In this document: positions 51,298 through 59,887 of the stretch, piece after piece | How the letters are laid out: each line of letters starts with the position of its first letter | How positions within the stretch are numbered: position 1 is the first letter of the stretch | Origin: Nitrospira sp. | GTDB taxonomy: Bacteria; Nitrospirota; Nitrospiria; Nitrospirales; Nitrospiraceae | Reading direction: 5' to 3' | Length of the DNA stretch: 64,000 nt | NCBI GenBank assembly: GCA_024998625.1 | Contig: JACOEL010000006.1 | Coordinates: 124,001 to 188,000, forward strand | Notes under the pieces: generated by a model | The model's database searches: none | What the model saw: only the letters and a program-made list of their open reading frames with translations | What the model was told of the DNA's origin: nothing | Position numbers and translations under genes: made by a program

Positions 51298-52299
51298 TCA
51301 CAGGAACAAATACAGCGCCGCCACGATCCCGAAAAACTCGGAGGTGTTGCGTCCGCTCACGCTCATCCAGGGACCGGCCAGCACACCCACATGCTGGTTC
51401 CAGCTGTATTCCAGCGCCGGTGCGATGGTAACCAGGTTGCTGGAGCCCCGTCCCACGAGTGCCGGTCGGCCTTGGGCATCAAGGCCGGGGTCGCCTGAAA
51501 AATGCGTGGCGCCCACGGTTTGGAATCCGATATCGAGGGCCAGCACGAGGCGGCGGGTCAGGCTGTACTCACCGGCGATCGTGACGGTGGCCACCGATCC
51601 CGGCGTCACCCGTCCTGTTGTGCCGAAGCCTCCGCCGTAGGCGTTAAATCCACGGACGGCGACCGACGAATAGAGGCCGTATGTGGCGTTGAGCCGGTAC
51701 CGCAACACGTGCTCCCCGCCGAAGGGAATCGCCTTTTGGAGGGCGATGCCGAACGTGGTCGCATAGGCGCCGCCTCCGGTCCGTTCCAGGTCCGCCGTTG
51801 ACGGGCTCAGGTCGGAATAGCGGCCGGTGGGAAAGATCTCCTGCACCCAGAGCCGGACATCGGGCACCCAGGATTGCGCGGGACTGCGCCAGACTTGAAC
51901 CCCCAGCTGGAGCGGAAGGTCGCCGAAGCCGCTGGAGGAGTCGCCCCGCGCCTGGTTGCCGATCCATTGGGGCGCGATCTCGATGTCGAGGGAGTCGGTG
52001 AGGCCGTAGATGAAGTAGGTCTGCTGGATGAGGCTCTGGGAGGTAGTGGCCGATTGAAGTCGCCAGTTGTCGTTGTATAAGCCGCCGTACCGCGTGTAGT
52101 ACAGGTAGGGCTCCACCACCGCGTGCCCTTTGCCCAGACTGGTCCCCCTCGTGGACAGGAGCGTGCCGGTAAACCAGGGCGTGGTTTGGGGAATCTCGGC
52201 GGTCGGCTCGCCTCGGACGGCGCCGGTGCCGCAGACGAGGAGGATGAAGAGGGCTGCCAGCAGGTTGCTTGAATAACGAGACGGCGCGCGGATGGTCAT
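51298..52299 (-). CDS. Outer-membrane beta-barrel transporter-like protein
   Basis: A 333-residue exported protein. Signal peptide ends near AVRGEP. The mature part alternates hydrophobic and polar residues and has the PYLYYTRYGG, QIYGLTDSLDIEIAPQW-like and TVGATHFSG text seen in proteins annotated as transporters of the MetA-of-phenol-degradation type. The C-terminus ends with an aromatic/Leu strand (ALYLFL), normal for a barrel. Function unclear; it may export or take up a small molecule. It is convergent with the cupredoxin array. ATG at 52299 is preferred over 52326. Confidence 0.6.
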   Translation of the reverse strand: MTIRAPSRYSSNLLAALFILLVCGTGAVRGEPTAEIPQTTPWFTGTLLSTRGTSLGKGHAVVEPYLYYTRYGGLYNDNWRLQSATTSQSLIQQTYFIYGLTDSLDIEIAPQWIGNQARGDSSSGFGDLPLQLGVQVWRSPAQSWVPDVRLWVQEIFPTGRYSDLSPSTADLERTGGGAYATTFGIALQKAIPFGGEHVLRYRLNATYGLYSSVAVRGFNAYGGGFGTTGRVTPGSVATVTIAGEYSLTRRLVLALDIGFQTVGATHFSGDPGLDAQGRPALVGRGSSNLVTIAPALEYSWNQHVGVLAGPWMSVSGRNTSEFFGIVAALYLFL

Positions 52300-52542
52300 G
52301 CCGAACGGGTACCGTTGTGAGTACAATCAAATCCTGTCCGACCCATGCTACGCCGATGGGCGGGGAGAAAGGGAGTGGACCGACGATTGCCGGGCGATGG
52401 GAAACAGGCATTCGTTCAACAGCGAGTCGCTCCACGAGAAGGTGCATGGGCTCGCGGGACGCATCGGGTGCGAAAGTTTCCGGAGCTCGAGGTCTGTCGA
52501 TCTTACCGCGATGGCCGACTGAGACTTCCGAGGCCCGATGGT

Positions 52543-53196
52543 TCAGGTCTTGGTTGTATTCTCCTTCAGCCGCCGCTCCCGCAGACGACGGAACAGGTCT
52601 TGAACCGACGATTCCGCAATGATCTTCGTGAACTGACTGCGATAGTTCATGACCAGGCTCACGCCATCGACAATGACGTCATAGGCGAACCAGGCGCCGC
52701 CTTTGTTCGTGAGGCGATAGTCCATCGGGAAATCCAGCTTGTCGGACACCAGCCTGGTTCGGACCTCTGCATACCCGTCGACTGTCCGCTCGGAAAGATA
52801 GACCACCCGCTCGCCTGCATACCCCTCGATCCTCGCCGCATACTGGTCTGAGAGAAAGGCTTTGAAGAGCTGCACGAACTCCTGCCGCTCTGATTGGGTG
52901 AGTGGTTTCCAATGTGCGGCGAGCGTCCGTTTGGACATTTCTTCGTAGTCGAATCGCTCCGCGATCACCTTCTCGATCAGTTGCCGCCGGTGCGGCAATT
53001 GGCCGGGCCCTTTTAATCGCTGATCGTCGAGGATGTGAAAGACCGTGTCGAGCGTCGCGCGGACGACGGCGGTCGGAGCGGCATGCTCCGGCGCCGCCTG
53101 TCCGTTGCCGACAAGTCCCCAGCCGAGTACAAGGCAGACGAAGACCGCGTGGACAATGCCAAGGCGAAGCCATGTGGTTGTTCTGAGACTCTGCAT
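52543..53196 (-). CDS. mlaC: MlaC-type phospholipid-binding (Ttg2) periplasmic protein
   Basis: A 217-residue exported protein with signal peptide (residues 1-34). The mature part follows MlaC: ERFDYEEMSKRTLAAHWKPL, then FVQLFKAFLSDQYAARIEGY, DVIVDGVSLVMNYRSQF and FTKIIAESSVQDLFRRLR. Family members shuttle phospholipid between membranes, normally with MlaD, MlaE and MlaF. None of those genes is visible here, so this is an isolated copy. The length is typical. Confidence 0.88.
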   Translation of the reverse strand: MQSLRTTTWLRLGIVHAVFVCLVLGWGLVGNGQAAPEHAAPTAVVRATLDTVFHILDDQRLKGPGQLPHRRQLIEKVIAERFDYEEMSKRTLAAHWKPLTQSERQEFVQLFKAFLSDQYAARIEGYAGERVVYLSERTVDGYAEVRTRLVSDKLDFPMDYRLTNKGGAWFAYDVIVDGVSLVMNYRSQFTKIIAESSVQDLFRRLRERRLKENTTKT

Positions 53197-53224
53197 GCGT
53201 CACCTCCCGATGCGCACGATCCGC

Positions 53225-56200
53225 TTACGCCCGAGTCGCCTGTGATCTTGCCGCATGATCGAGCACCTGCTGAATGTGCACCTCCACCTGTCTCAGCACG
53301 GACGGGGAGACGGCATAACCGTCGCTTTCGTAGGTCAGAATGGGCATGCCCTGCTGGATGCTCAACGGCTTCAGAATGGCCTCTGAAATGCGGAAAGGAA
53401 GGCAGTTGAACGGTCCGATGAGGATGAGCCCGTCATACCCTTCGCGCGCCGCATCCAGTCCCTTGCCGATGGTGGGCAGGAGTTCGCCCCAGATCGTGTG
53501 GGACACGTGTTCGGCGCCCTTGTGAAAGACGGTGGAGGCGGTGTTCGGCCCCGACACCAGCAGGCCGGTCTTCTGAAACAGCCCCCGGTAATGTTCTTCC
53601 ACACCCTGCAACATCTGATGGCCGGCCCACTGTTGGAGATACTGTTGCCCTTCCGGTTCAAAGATCCTGGTACAGGCTTTGGCCATGGCAAGGCCTCCCG
53701 GCTTCAGCCCCCAATTTCTGGCGGTCCAGGCCATCTCGTCATAGGCAAAGTAGAGAAAAAGATCGCTCAGATCGACCGGCTTGAGGATGATGCCTCGCTT
53801 GGCATATAGGTCGCGCACCCCATCCATGAAAAACGAACTGAACCGAGTGAAAAAATCGCCGGCCACGACGACACGGGGGCAGGTCAACGGATCCCGCATG
53901 CGTGGAATTGCGGTTAAGCAATCGACGAACGCGGGCAACGTGGCATGAAATTCCTCCAGCGATCGCGCATTTTCCACGAAGTGTTGCCACTCAGCCTTCA
54001 AGTGTTCGATGCTTCCGGGATTACTCACGACACGCAGGACATGGTCGATTTCTACCAGGACGTCTCCGATGACGATGGCCGGAGAGAAGGATCTCGTTAG
54101 TCGCTCCTTGTCAAAGCCCAGATACTGGTTTTCCTCACGTGGATCGAAGAGAAAAAGGTCCGTCATCCGCTGCTCGCTGATAAACCGTTCCAGGTAGCCC
54201 ATGTAGGAGTCACTCACGCAGGGGGCCCCGCCACGTAGCATGTAGAAGCCCGCGACCTCATCGGGCCGGCGCTGTTCCTGGACTTGGAGCAATTGTCCGA
54301 TGCAGATCGGCAAGGGCAGGCACTCTCGGCCTGACGTGTATTGAAGGCCCCGGTCAAGTTGAGCGCGACTCAACGGCAGGACGACGCCTGGATGCAAGCC
54401 GAGCCAGCGGGAGGCCATGGTCACGGCCTGGGTGTGATACGGGGAAAAGTTCGGGAAATAAATCGTGACCTGCGGATCTGTCAAGCGCACCTGCTCGCCG
54501 TTGGAACGGATGATTCGGCCGTCTGCGATGAGCCGGCAGGCGGTGAAGGTCTCGCCGTCGCCGCGGTGAACCTCCTGGTAATTGCCGATGATGTCGAGAA
54601 AGGCTTCCAGCCTGGTTTGCACTCCGGCATCGGCAGTGTGTGCGTCGATCTCCAGGATCAGATAGGGTTTTGAGCCCATCTCGGAGGCGAGCATGGAATG
54701 GGTGAACGCGTCGATGGTGCAACTGAAGTTGCTGACGCTCAGTAGGAAGAGGTTGGGATGCTGTTTGGCGATCGTCACGGCATTCAAAATCTGGTTCGCA
54801 AAATGCCAGGATGTGGGGCCCTCTCCGACCGGCAGCAGACAGTCGGCAGGGATCACCGCCACCCCCATACTGGAGAGTTTCTTGCCCACCGATTGCGACG
54901 CTTCCGGCGTGAAGGCGTTGTAGCTGTGACCGGCGAGGAGAATGGCCGGTTTGCCCGCCGCGATGGCCGCTTCAAGCGCCTGGTTTCCCAGCTCACTGAG
55001 GGTGCGTTCGGCTGTAGTCTGCGCCAGCACGGCTGCCGCCCAGGCTTCTTGTGCTGGCTCGCGGCCGATTCCGAGTTCGTGGACTGCTGTGTCGATCAGG
55101 GCGGAGCAGGTGTCGTACCCGTTAGTGAAATCCAACACGGGTGAGAGCAGGCGGCTGCCCGGAAACGCTTTGGCCAGGAAATAGGGCTCCGCCTGGGTGA
55201 TGGGGCAGAGGTACGATTCCCGGCATTGGTTCGGATGGGGCATACGCATGACATGCGGGATGAAAATCAGTTCGACGCCCCGGCGGGTGAGATCGAGCAC
55301 GGCCCCGTGGGCGATTTGCGCAGGGAAGCAGAACCCTGAATTGGACGTGAGATCGCCCCGCGGGTCGACATCCGAGAGCAGCACCTCCATGCCCAGGTGA
55401 GCAAAGAAGGTGGAGTAGAGCGGAAACAGTGAATGGGTGGTCAGCGCCCTGGGAATGCCGATGCGCGTGCCGTTAGCCACGGTGGTTCCCGTAGTGCGGC
55501 CCAACGATTCCCGTACAAACGCCTTTGCACTTTCGTACGCCGGTCCGACTCCCCAGTGTGTGCGCTCGATTCGCTCTTGCTTGGGTGTGGCGGCAGGCGG
55601 GAGGCTGGGAGCCTGAAAGAGGACCTCGGCTCGCTTCTCGACCAGGTCTGCCACTCCAGCGGTGCGGGCTTTTCGTTTCCACACGTTCTCATACAGGCTG
55701 CAGCGTCCGCCGAAAGGAAAGCGGCGCCCCGCGACCATGAACCGGTCGATGCTGCAGTACATCTTGCAGGCCCCACAGGTGAAGCGGCCGACAAGCTGCA
55801 TGTCTGGAGCGCCGAGTGTGAACAGATCGACCGTATGGCCGGGCAGTGAGCCGGATCGTTTCAGCGCGAGTAATCCGACACCGAGCGCGCCGAGCAATTC
55901 GGGGCTGGGCGGAATGACCACATCGCGGCCGACGCTGTGGGCGAAGGCATACCCGACGGCGTGGTTCAATGCGACGCCGCCTTGCAGGAAGACCTTCTTG
56001 CCCACGTAGCGCGGTCCCTTCACCCGGTTCAAATAGTTGTCGGCGATGGCATAGACCAGGCCGGCCACGATGTTGTCGCGGAGGTGGCCCTTCTGCTGGG
56101 CCAGCCGAATATCGCTGTTGATGAAGGCGGCGCAGGTCGCCTTGAAATGCACGGGCGAAGGGGCGGCGATCGCCAGGTCGGCGATGTCGGAGACGGTCAT

Positions 56201-57478
56201 CCCGAGATCGCTCTGAGCGCTTTCTTCCAGGAACGACCCTGTGCCTGCCGAGCAGGCGTTGTTCATCGCATAGTCGATGGGCACTCCATTGCGCAGGTAG
56301 ATGTATTTGGAATCCTGCCCGCCGATTTCAAAGATCGTGTCCACATCCGGATCGAAATGGGTGGCTCCCGCCGCATGGGCGGAGATCTCGTTATAGACAT
56401 GCTCGGCGCCTAGGTAGGCGCCGGCCAATTCCCGAGCCGAGCCGGTCGTGCCGACCACTCCGATCGGGCGGTTCCCCACCGTATCGACAAGGGCTTGAAG
56501 GCATTCCCTGGTGGCCGCCACGGGATTTCCCTTCGTGCGCCCGTAATGGGATGCGACCACCTTGTGCGTCATTGGATCGAGCAGGATCGCCTTGGTCGTC
56601 GTCGAGCCCGCATCGACGCCGAGGACCAGTGGTCCGTCGGGTGGTGCCTGCAAGGGCGGCGCGGCGATCACGTGCACCCGTTCGCCGTACTGATCGAGCG
56701 ACGGGAGATAACCCAACTCCGGCTGCGCCACTAGTTTGGGCGATCGCTCATGCGGTTCGTCACGGGCGAGCAGGGCGGTTCCCCAAGCCTCGAACCAGGG
56801 GCTCTCCGGCAGCACGACGAACTCGGTCTCCGGCATTTTCGCGCGCAGCGCCGCCAGCATCGCATCGTTGCGTGTGACGCCGCCGATCAGCAGCACTCGT
56901 TTCGGCGCGTGCACGCCCTTCTCCAGCAGCGCGATTACCTTGTTGGCCATGCTGTCGTGGAGGGTATGAAGAATATCTTCGGGGGTGGCCTCGTTGCGAT
57001 TCAGCTTGTGGGTAATGTCGGATTTGCAGTGGACCGAGCAGCGTGAGGCCAGCGGCACGACTTTGCCGTCGAACGATCGGCGGACCGCCTCCTCCATGCC
57101 CAGTCCCATCCGGCCGATCTGCTGCACGAAAAACTCGCCGCTTCCGGCCGCACATTTATTGTGAGACAAGACATTGGTGAGTCTGCCGTCGACGAGCAGG
57201 TAGACCAGAAACGATTCCCCGCCGAGTGAGGCCACCGCGTCAAACGTGCCCTCCACCTCGCGGAGTGCGCGCTGAATCGCCGCCACTTCGGGGACATGAC
57301 CGAGCTGGCCCGAGACCCCGAAATATTCCGCGTCGGCAAACTCCGGGCTGGCCAGCGTTTCTTGAAGGATCTCAAGGGGGCGACCCTGATGGGCCACGAC
57401 CGTGGCGCGCCGCTCGTCGCCGTGTATGGCAGCCACCTTCACCGTGAGGGCACCGATGTTGATGCCTACGAACGACAT
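53225..57478 (-). CDS. Large 2-hydroxyacyl-CoA dehydratase activase-like protein (double ATPase plus reductase-like domains)
   Basis: A 1417-residue chain. Residues 1-260 and 310-570 are two BcrAD/BadFG-type ATPase domains (MSFVGINIGALTVKVAAI; LGVDAGSTTTKAIL), each with its NKCAAGSGEFF or NACSAGTGSFL cysteine loop for the bridging 4Fe-4S cluster. A cysteine strip CGACKMYCSIDRF and GGRCSLYENV follows near residue 600. The rest resembles DUF2229 and the HgdB-like catalytic subunit. Such proteins couple ATP to very low-potential electron transfer and are oxygen-sensitive. Its substrate is unknown. The ATG at 57478 is preceded by GGAGGA-like text. Confidence 0.9.
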   Translation of the reverse strand: MSFVGINIGALTVKVAAIHGDERRATVVAHQGRPLEILQETLASPEFADAEYFGVSGQLGHVPEVAAIQRALREVEGTFDAVASLGGESFLVYLLVDGRLTNVLSHNKCAAGSGEFFVQQIGRMGLGMEEAVRRSFDGKVVPLASRCSVHCKSDITHKLNRNEATPEDILHTLHDSMANKVIALLEKGVHAPKRVLLIGGVTRNDAMLAALRAKMPETEFVVLPESPWFEAWGTALLARDEPHERSPKLVAQPELGYLPSLDQYGERVHVIAAPPLQAPPDGPLVLGVDAGSTTTKAILLDPMTHKVVASHYGRTKGNPVAATRECLQALVDTVGNRPIGVVGTTGSARELAGAYLGAEHVYNEISAHAAGATHFDPDVDTIFEIGGQDSKYIYLRNGVPIDYAMNNACSAGTGSFLEESAQSDLGMTVSDIADLAIAAPSPVHFKATCAAFINSDIRLAQQKGHLRDNIVAGLVYAIADNYLNRVKGPRYVGKKVFLQGGVALNHAVGYAFAHSVGRDVVIPPSPELLGALGVGLLALKRSGSLPGHTVDLFTLGAPDMQLVGRFTCGACKMYCSIDRFMVAGRRFPFGGRCSLYENVWKRKARTAGVADLVEKRAEVLFQAPSLPPAATPKQERIERTHWGVGPAYESAKAFVRESLGRTTGTTVANGTRIGIPRALTTHSLFPLYSTFFAHLGMEVLLSDVDPRGDLTSNSGFCFPAQIAHGAVLDLTRRGVELIFIPHVMRMPHPNQCRESYLCPITQAEPYFLAKAFPGSRLLSPVLDFTNGYDTCSALIDTAVHELGIGREPAQEAWAAAVLAQTTAERTLSELGNQALEAAIAAGKPAILLAGHSYNAFTPEASQSVGKKLSSMGVAVIPADCLLPVGEGPTSWHFANQILNAVTIAKQHPNLFLLSVSNFSCTIDAFTHSMLASEMGSKPYLILEIDAHTADAGVQTRLEAFLDIIGNYQEVHRGDGETFTACRLIADGRIIRSNGEQVRLTDPQVTIYFPNFSPYHTQAVTMASRWLGLHPGVVLPLSRAQLDRGLQYTSGRECLPLPICIGQLLQVQEQRRPDEVAGFYMLRGGAPCVSDSYMGYLERFISEQRMTDLFLFDPREENQYLGFDKERLTRSFSPAIVIGDVLVEIDHVLRVVSNPGSIEHLKAEWQHFVENARSLEEFHATLPAFVDCLTAIPRMRDPLTCPRVVVAGDFFTRFSSFFMDGVRDLYAKRGIILKPVDLSDLFLYFAYDEMAWTARNWGLKPGGLAMAKACTRIFEPEGQQYLQQWAGHQMLQGVEEHYRGLFQKTGLLVSGPNTASTVFHKGAEHVSHTIWGELLPTIGKGLDAAREGYDGLILIGPFNCLPFRISEAILKPLSIQQGMPILTYESDGYAVSPSVLRQVEVHIQQVLDHAARSQATRA

Positions 57479-57791
57479 GGAGGAGTCACCTGCAAAACCG
57501 GATGTGGTCCCTGGCCCGGCTTTCGCCTCTGTGTGAGGTTGAGCAAGTCGTATACCCCGGACCCGCGACATCCTCGTTCGAATGAAAGAACAACCGGTTA
57601 GTCATGGAAACCAGAGGGAGGGCGCATGACAGGACGGCTAGGGTGGGGGAAGGCACCTCACCCTCGTCGGGCAAGTGGCGCGAATCGCGACAGGAGGGAC
57701 CTTCTTGTGGGGGCGGGAATTTTGAGCAAGTCGTGACCTGCTCAGGCGCCCGATGCGCCGGAACGGCGCAACGGGCGGCATCACCAGGATG
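57479..57791. other. Gap with a 13-bp direct repeat
   Basis: No gene supported. The string TTGAGCAAGTCGT occurs twice (about 57539-57551 and 57723-57735), both in the same direction, 184 bases apart. They could be regulatory half-sites or chance; nothing else noted. Confidence 0.4.
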
Positions 57792-58304
57792 TTAATCGAT
57801 CTGGACGGTGACGGCCTTCTTCTTACCCTCTTCGGTTTTCGGCATTCGAACTTCCAGCACGCCACTCTTAAAAGACGCTTTTACCTGATCGGCTTTGACC
57901 TCGCAGGGCAGTCCTACCGCCCTGGTGAAGGAGCCGAACGACCGTTCGCAACGATAGTAATCATCCGCTTTGACCTCTTCTTCCCGTTTCTTCTCTCCCT
58001 TGATCGTCAACGTCGAGTCGGTGAGTTGGACGCTGATGTCCTCCTTCGCCAGGCCGGGGATCTCCGCCTTGACCACGACGGAGTCCTTTTCTTCGTAGAC
58101 GTCTACTGCCGGCAGTCGCATCATCATGCCCGTTTCGACCGACCACCACCGCTCCGGTCTCAAGAGGCTCGGGAGGGGCCGTCGCCAGAACTCCTCGACC
58201 ATCCGGTCGAACCACCGTTCCATTTCATGGGTGCGCGGCATGATCTCGGCGGGTGTCTGTGCGGTCAAGGCCTTGGCGTCTTTTTCCTTGGTCTCTGGTG
58301 CCAT
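57792..58304 (-). CDS. Hsp20 small heat-shock protein
   Basis: A 170-residue alpha-crystallin chaperone, longer than the copy at 27616. The N-terminal arm contains ERWFDRMVEEFWRRPLPSLL; core PAVDVYEEKDSVVVKAEIPG, ISVQLTDSTLTIKGEKK, and the final FKSGVLEVRMPK. The ATG at 58304 follows GGAGGG. The preceding gene on the same strand encodes a DUF2934 protein. General chaperone role. Confidence 0.94.
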   Translation of the reverse strand: MAPETKEKDAKALTAQTPAEIMPRTHEMERWFDRMVEEFWRRPLPSLLRPERWWSVETGMMMRLPAVDVYEEKDSVVVKAEIPGLAKEDISVQLTDSTLTIKGEKKREEEVKADDYYRCERSFGSFTRAVGLPCEVKADQVKASFKSGVLEVRMPKTEEGKKKAVTVQID

Positions 58305-58395
58305 GGGGGAACCCTCCATGTTGGTTGTGGGATATCGAGATGTGGCGCAATAGTGCGTCGACCTGTGGATGAACCAGACACCCGGTTACGGCCTG

Positions 58396-58635
58396 TCAGA
58401 CAGGCGAGGCCCGGCTCAGAATTTCCCGTTCCGCTTCCAGCCAGTCTTCGAGGGCATAGCCGTGCCGATAGCCACGCTCGGCATAGAGCTCATAGGCCCG
58501 CTTGGCGACTAGGGTCTGCAGGTCTTCGCGGGGCGGCGACGGCTGGTTTCTGACGGCCGTCTTGGCGGTCAGGCCTTTGCCTGCCGGCACTCGCGGGCTG
58601 TTCTCTCTTGATCGTGGTGTTGGTTGTACATCCAT
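58396..58635 (-). CDS. DUF2934 protein
   Basis: A 79-residue protein. The last 40 residues match DUF2934: AKRAYELYAERGYRHGYALE and DWLEAEREIL, with the A-x-E-L-Y and W-x-x-A-E features. The first half is basic and disordered. Function unknown; these genes are common near stress and Hsp20 genes. The ATG at 58635 follows GGAGGAC. It lies 17 bases from the guanylyltransferase gene. Confidence 0.8.
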   Translation of the reverse strand: MDVQPTPRSRENSPRVPAGKGLTAKTAVRNQPSPPREDLQTLVAKRAYELYAERGYRHGYALEDWLEAEREILSRASPV

Positions 58636-58652
58636 GGGGAAATTGTCCTCCG

Positions 58653-59651
58653 TTAGGCTTGGGCCGGTGCGTGACGTTGTTCAGACAAGAAAGGGATGGG
58701 GACAAAGGGACGGTCGAGACAGTTCAATGGGAAGGCGGGAGATCGATCGATCCGTCTGAGCGTTTCAGTGATACGTTCCGGCTTTCCCCAGTCGCTCCAG
58801 AGGACTCCGGTAAGTGCAAGCACGGCAAGCTGGTCCGGCCCCTGCCGAATGAGGCCGGAGAAGAAATCATCCCCGGGCATGTCTCGGTAGATGGCCTTGA
58901 GGTCGCGCGCTTCGCTTGGGCTGCCGATCGCCCGTCCCAGCCTCTCAAAGAGGGGCATCATCCGGGGGAAGCACTGCGTGCCGAGAGCCCACAGGGTCTC
59001 TACGTTGGCCGTAAACGCGCGCGTGTTCCAGAGCCCGCCGATTTGCAGCAGGGTATCGGCCTCGGCGATAGTGGGATGTTCCAGAAGGGCGCGGACGGTC
59101 TGGATCCGGTCGTTCCAGGGATCGGCGAGTCGAGGACCAGGCTGAATCCAGCCATAATCCAGTTCCAGCCGGTCCGGCACCGCTCCCAGCAGCACCAGGC
59201 GGTCCGGCAGTCGTTCCGCAGCGGAAGCCGCTTGTCGTGCAAGGGCGAGAAATCGCTCTTCCGGGTAGACGAAATGATCGGAAGGCAAAACGACAACGGT
59301 GGCCTGAGGATCACGATGACGCACATAGGTCAACGGCAGAAACAGGCCGGCCGCGCTGCCCTGGGGCAGGGATTGGAGCAGGAGCGAACCGACCGCCCTC
59401 CGGTCCAGTTGGGCCACGGCGTCCTGGCGGTGTTCGCGTGCCACGACGGCAATCAGATGCTCAGGGGGCGTCAGCCGTACGGCTCGGTCCAGAGCATGTT
59501 GGAACATGGAGCGGACTCCGACGAAGGTGCAGTACTGTTTCGGCTGCATTCTCCCCAGCCACCGTGACACGAAGGGGGTGACCCCTGACCCTTCACCTCC
59601 GGCCAGTACGATTGCCCAGACTCCACCTGACGCTGGAATTGAGAGGGCCAT
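58653..59651 (-). CDS. Mannose-1-phosphate guanylyltransferase-like nucleotidyltransferase
   Basis: A 332-residue sugar-phosphate nucleotidyltransferase. The signature loop VWAIVLAGGEGSGVTPF is present (Ser-Gly-Val instead of the common Thr/Ser-Arg-Leu), together with PKQYCTFVG, VVLPSDHFVYPE, and LDYGWIQPG, which point to GDP-mannose-type enzymes. The isomerase domain is absent and the length fits the one-domain type. No partner sugar genes are visible. The ATG at 59651 follows GGAGAC. Confidence 0.8.
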   Translation of the reverse strand: MALSIPASGGVWAIVLAGGEGSGVTPFVSRWLGRMQPKQYCTFVGVRSMFQHALDRAVRLTPPEHLIAVVAREHRQDAVAQLDRRAVGSLLLQSLPQGSAAGLFLPLTYVRHRDPQATVVVLPSDHFVYPEERFLALARQAASAAERLPDRLVLLGAVPDRLELDYGWIQPGPRLADPWNDRIQTVRALLEHPTIAEADTLLQIGGLWNTRAFTANVETLWALGTQCFPRMMPLFERLGRAIGSPSEARDLKAIYRDMPGDDFFSGLIRQGPDQLAVLALTGVLWSDWGKPERITETLRRIDRSPAFPLNCLDRPFVPIPFLSEQRHAPAQA

Positions 59652-59725
59652 GACGTGTCTCCTTTCGTGGAGGGCGTGACTCTGCACTTTTTAGAGCGAT
59701 TGTCCGGCGCTGCATACTGGGCTCC

Positions 59726-59754
59726 CTACTAATCCTCTAGGTCGATATTACTAG
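59726..59754. promoter_or_regulatory. Near-palindromic site in divergent promoter region
   Basis: CTACTAAT (59726-59733) and ATTACTAG (59747-59754) form an imperfect inverted repeat around CCTCTAGGTCGAT, in the gap between divergently transcribed genes. AT-rich against a GC-rich background, so a regulator site or promoter is plausible. No regulator can be named. Confidence 0.35.
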
Positions 59755-59887
59755 TGGGAGGGAAGCGTGGACCCCTGCTTGTCTGACCTGGCCAAAAAGC
59801 ATAGACTCCGACTCCTGCGCATCCCTTGCGCCGCAGGCACGCAGAGGCCTGGTCCCGTGGGAGGGGGAGGGCAGAGGAGAGCATGCA

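Noticed and set aside
50744-51301. 185-residue minus-strand frame starting at the stop codon of the outer-membrane gene
   Set aside because: The GTG start overlaps nicely, but the frame runs through a supported + strand gene, lacks a ribosome site of its own and shows no domain.
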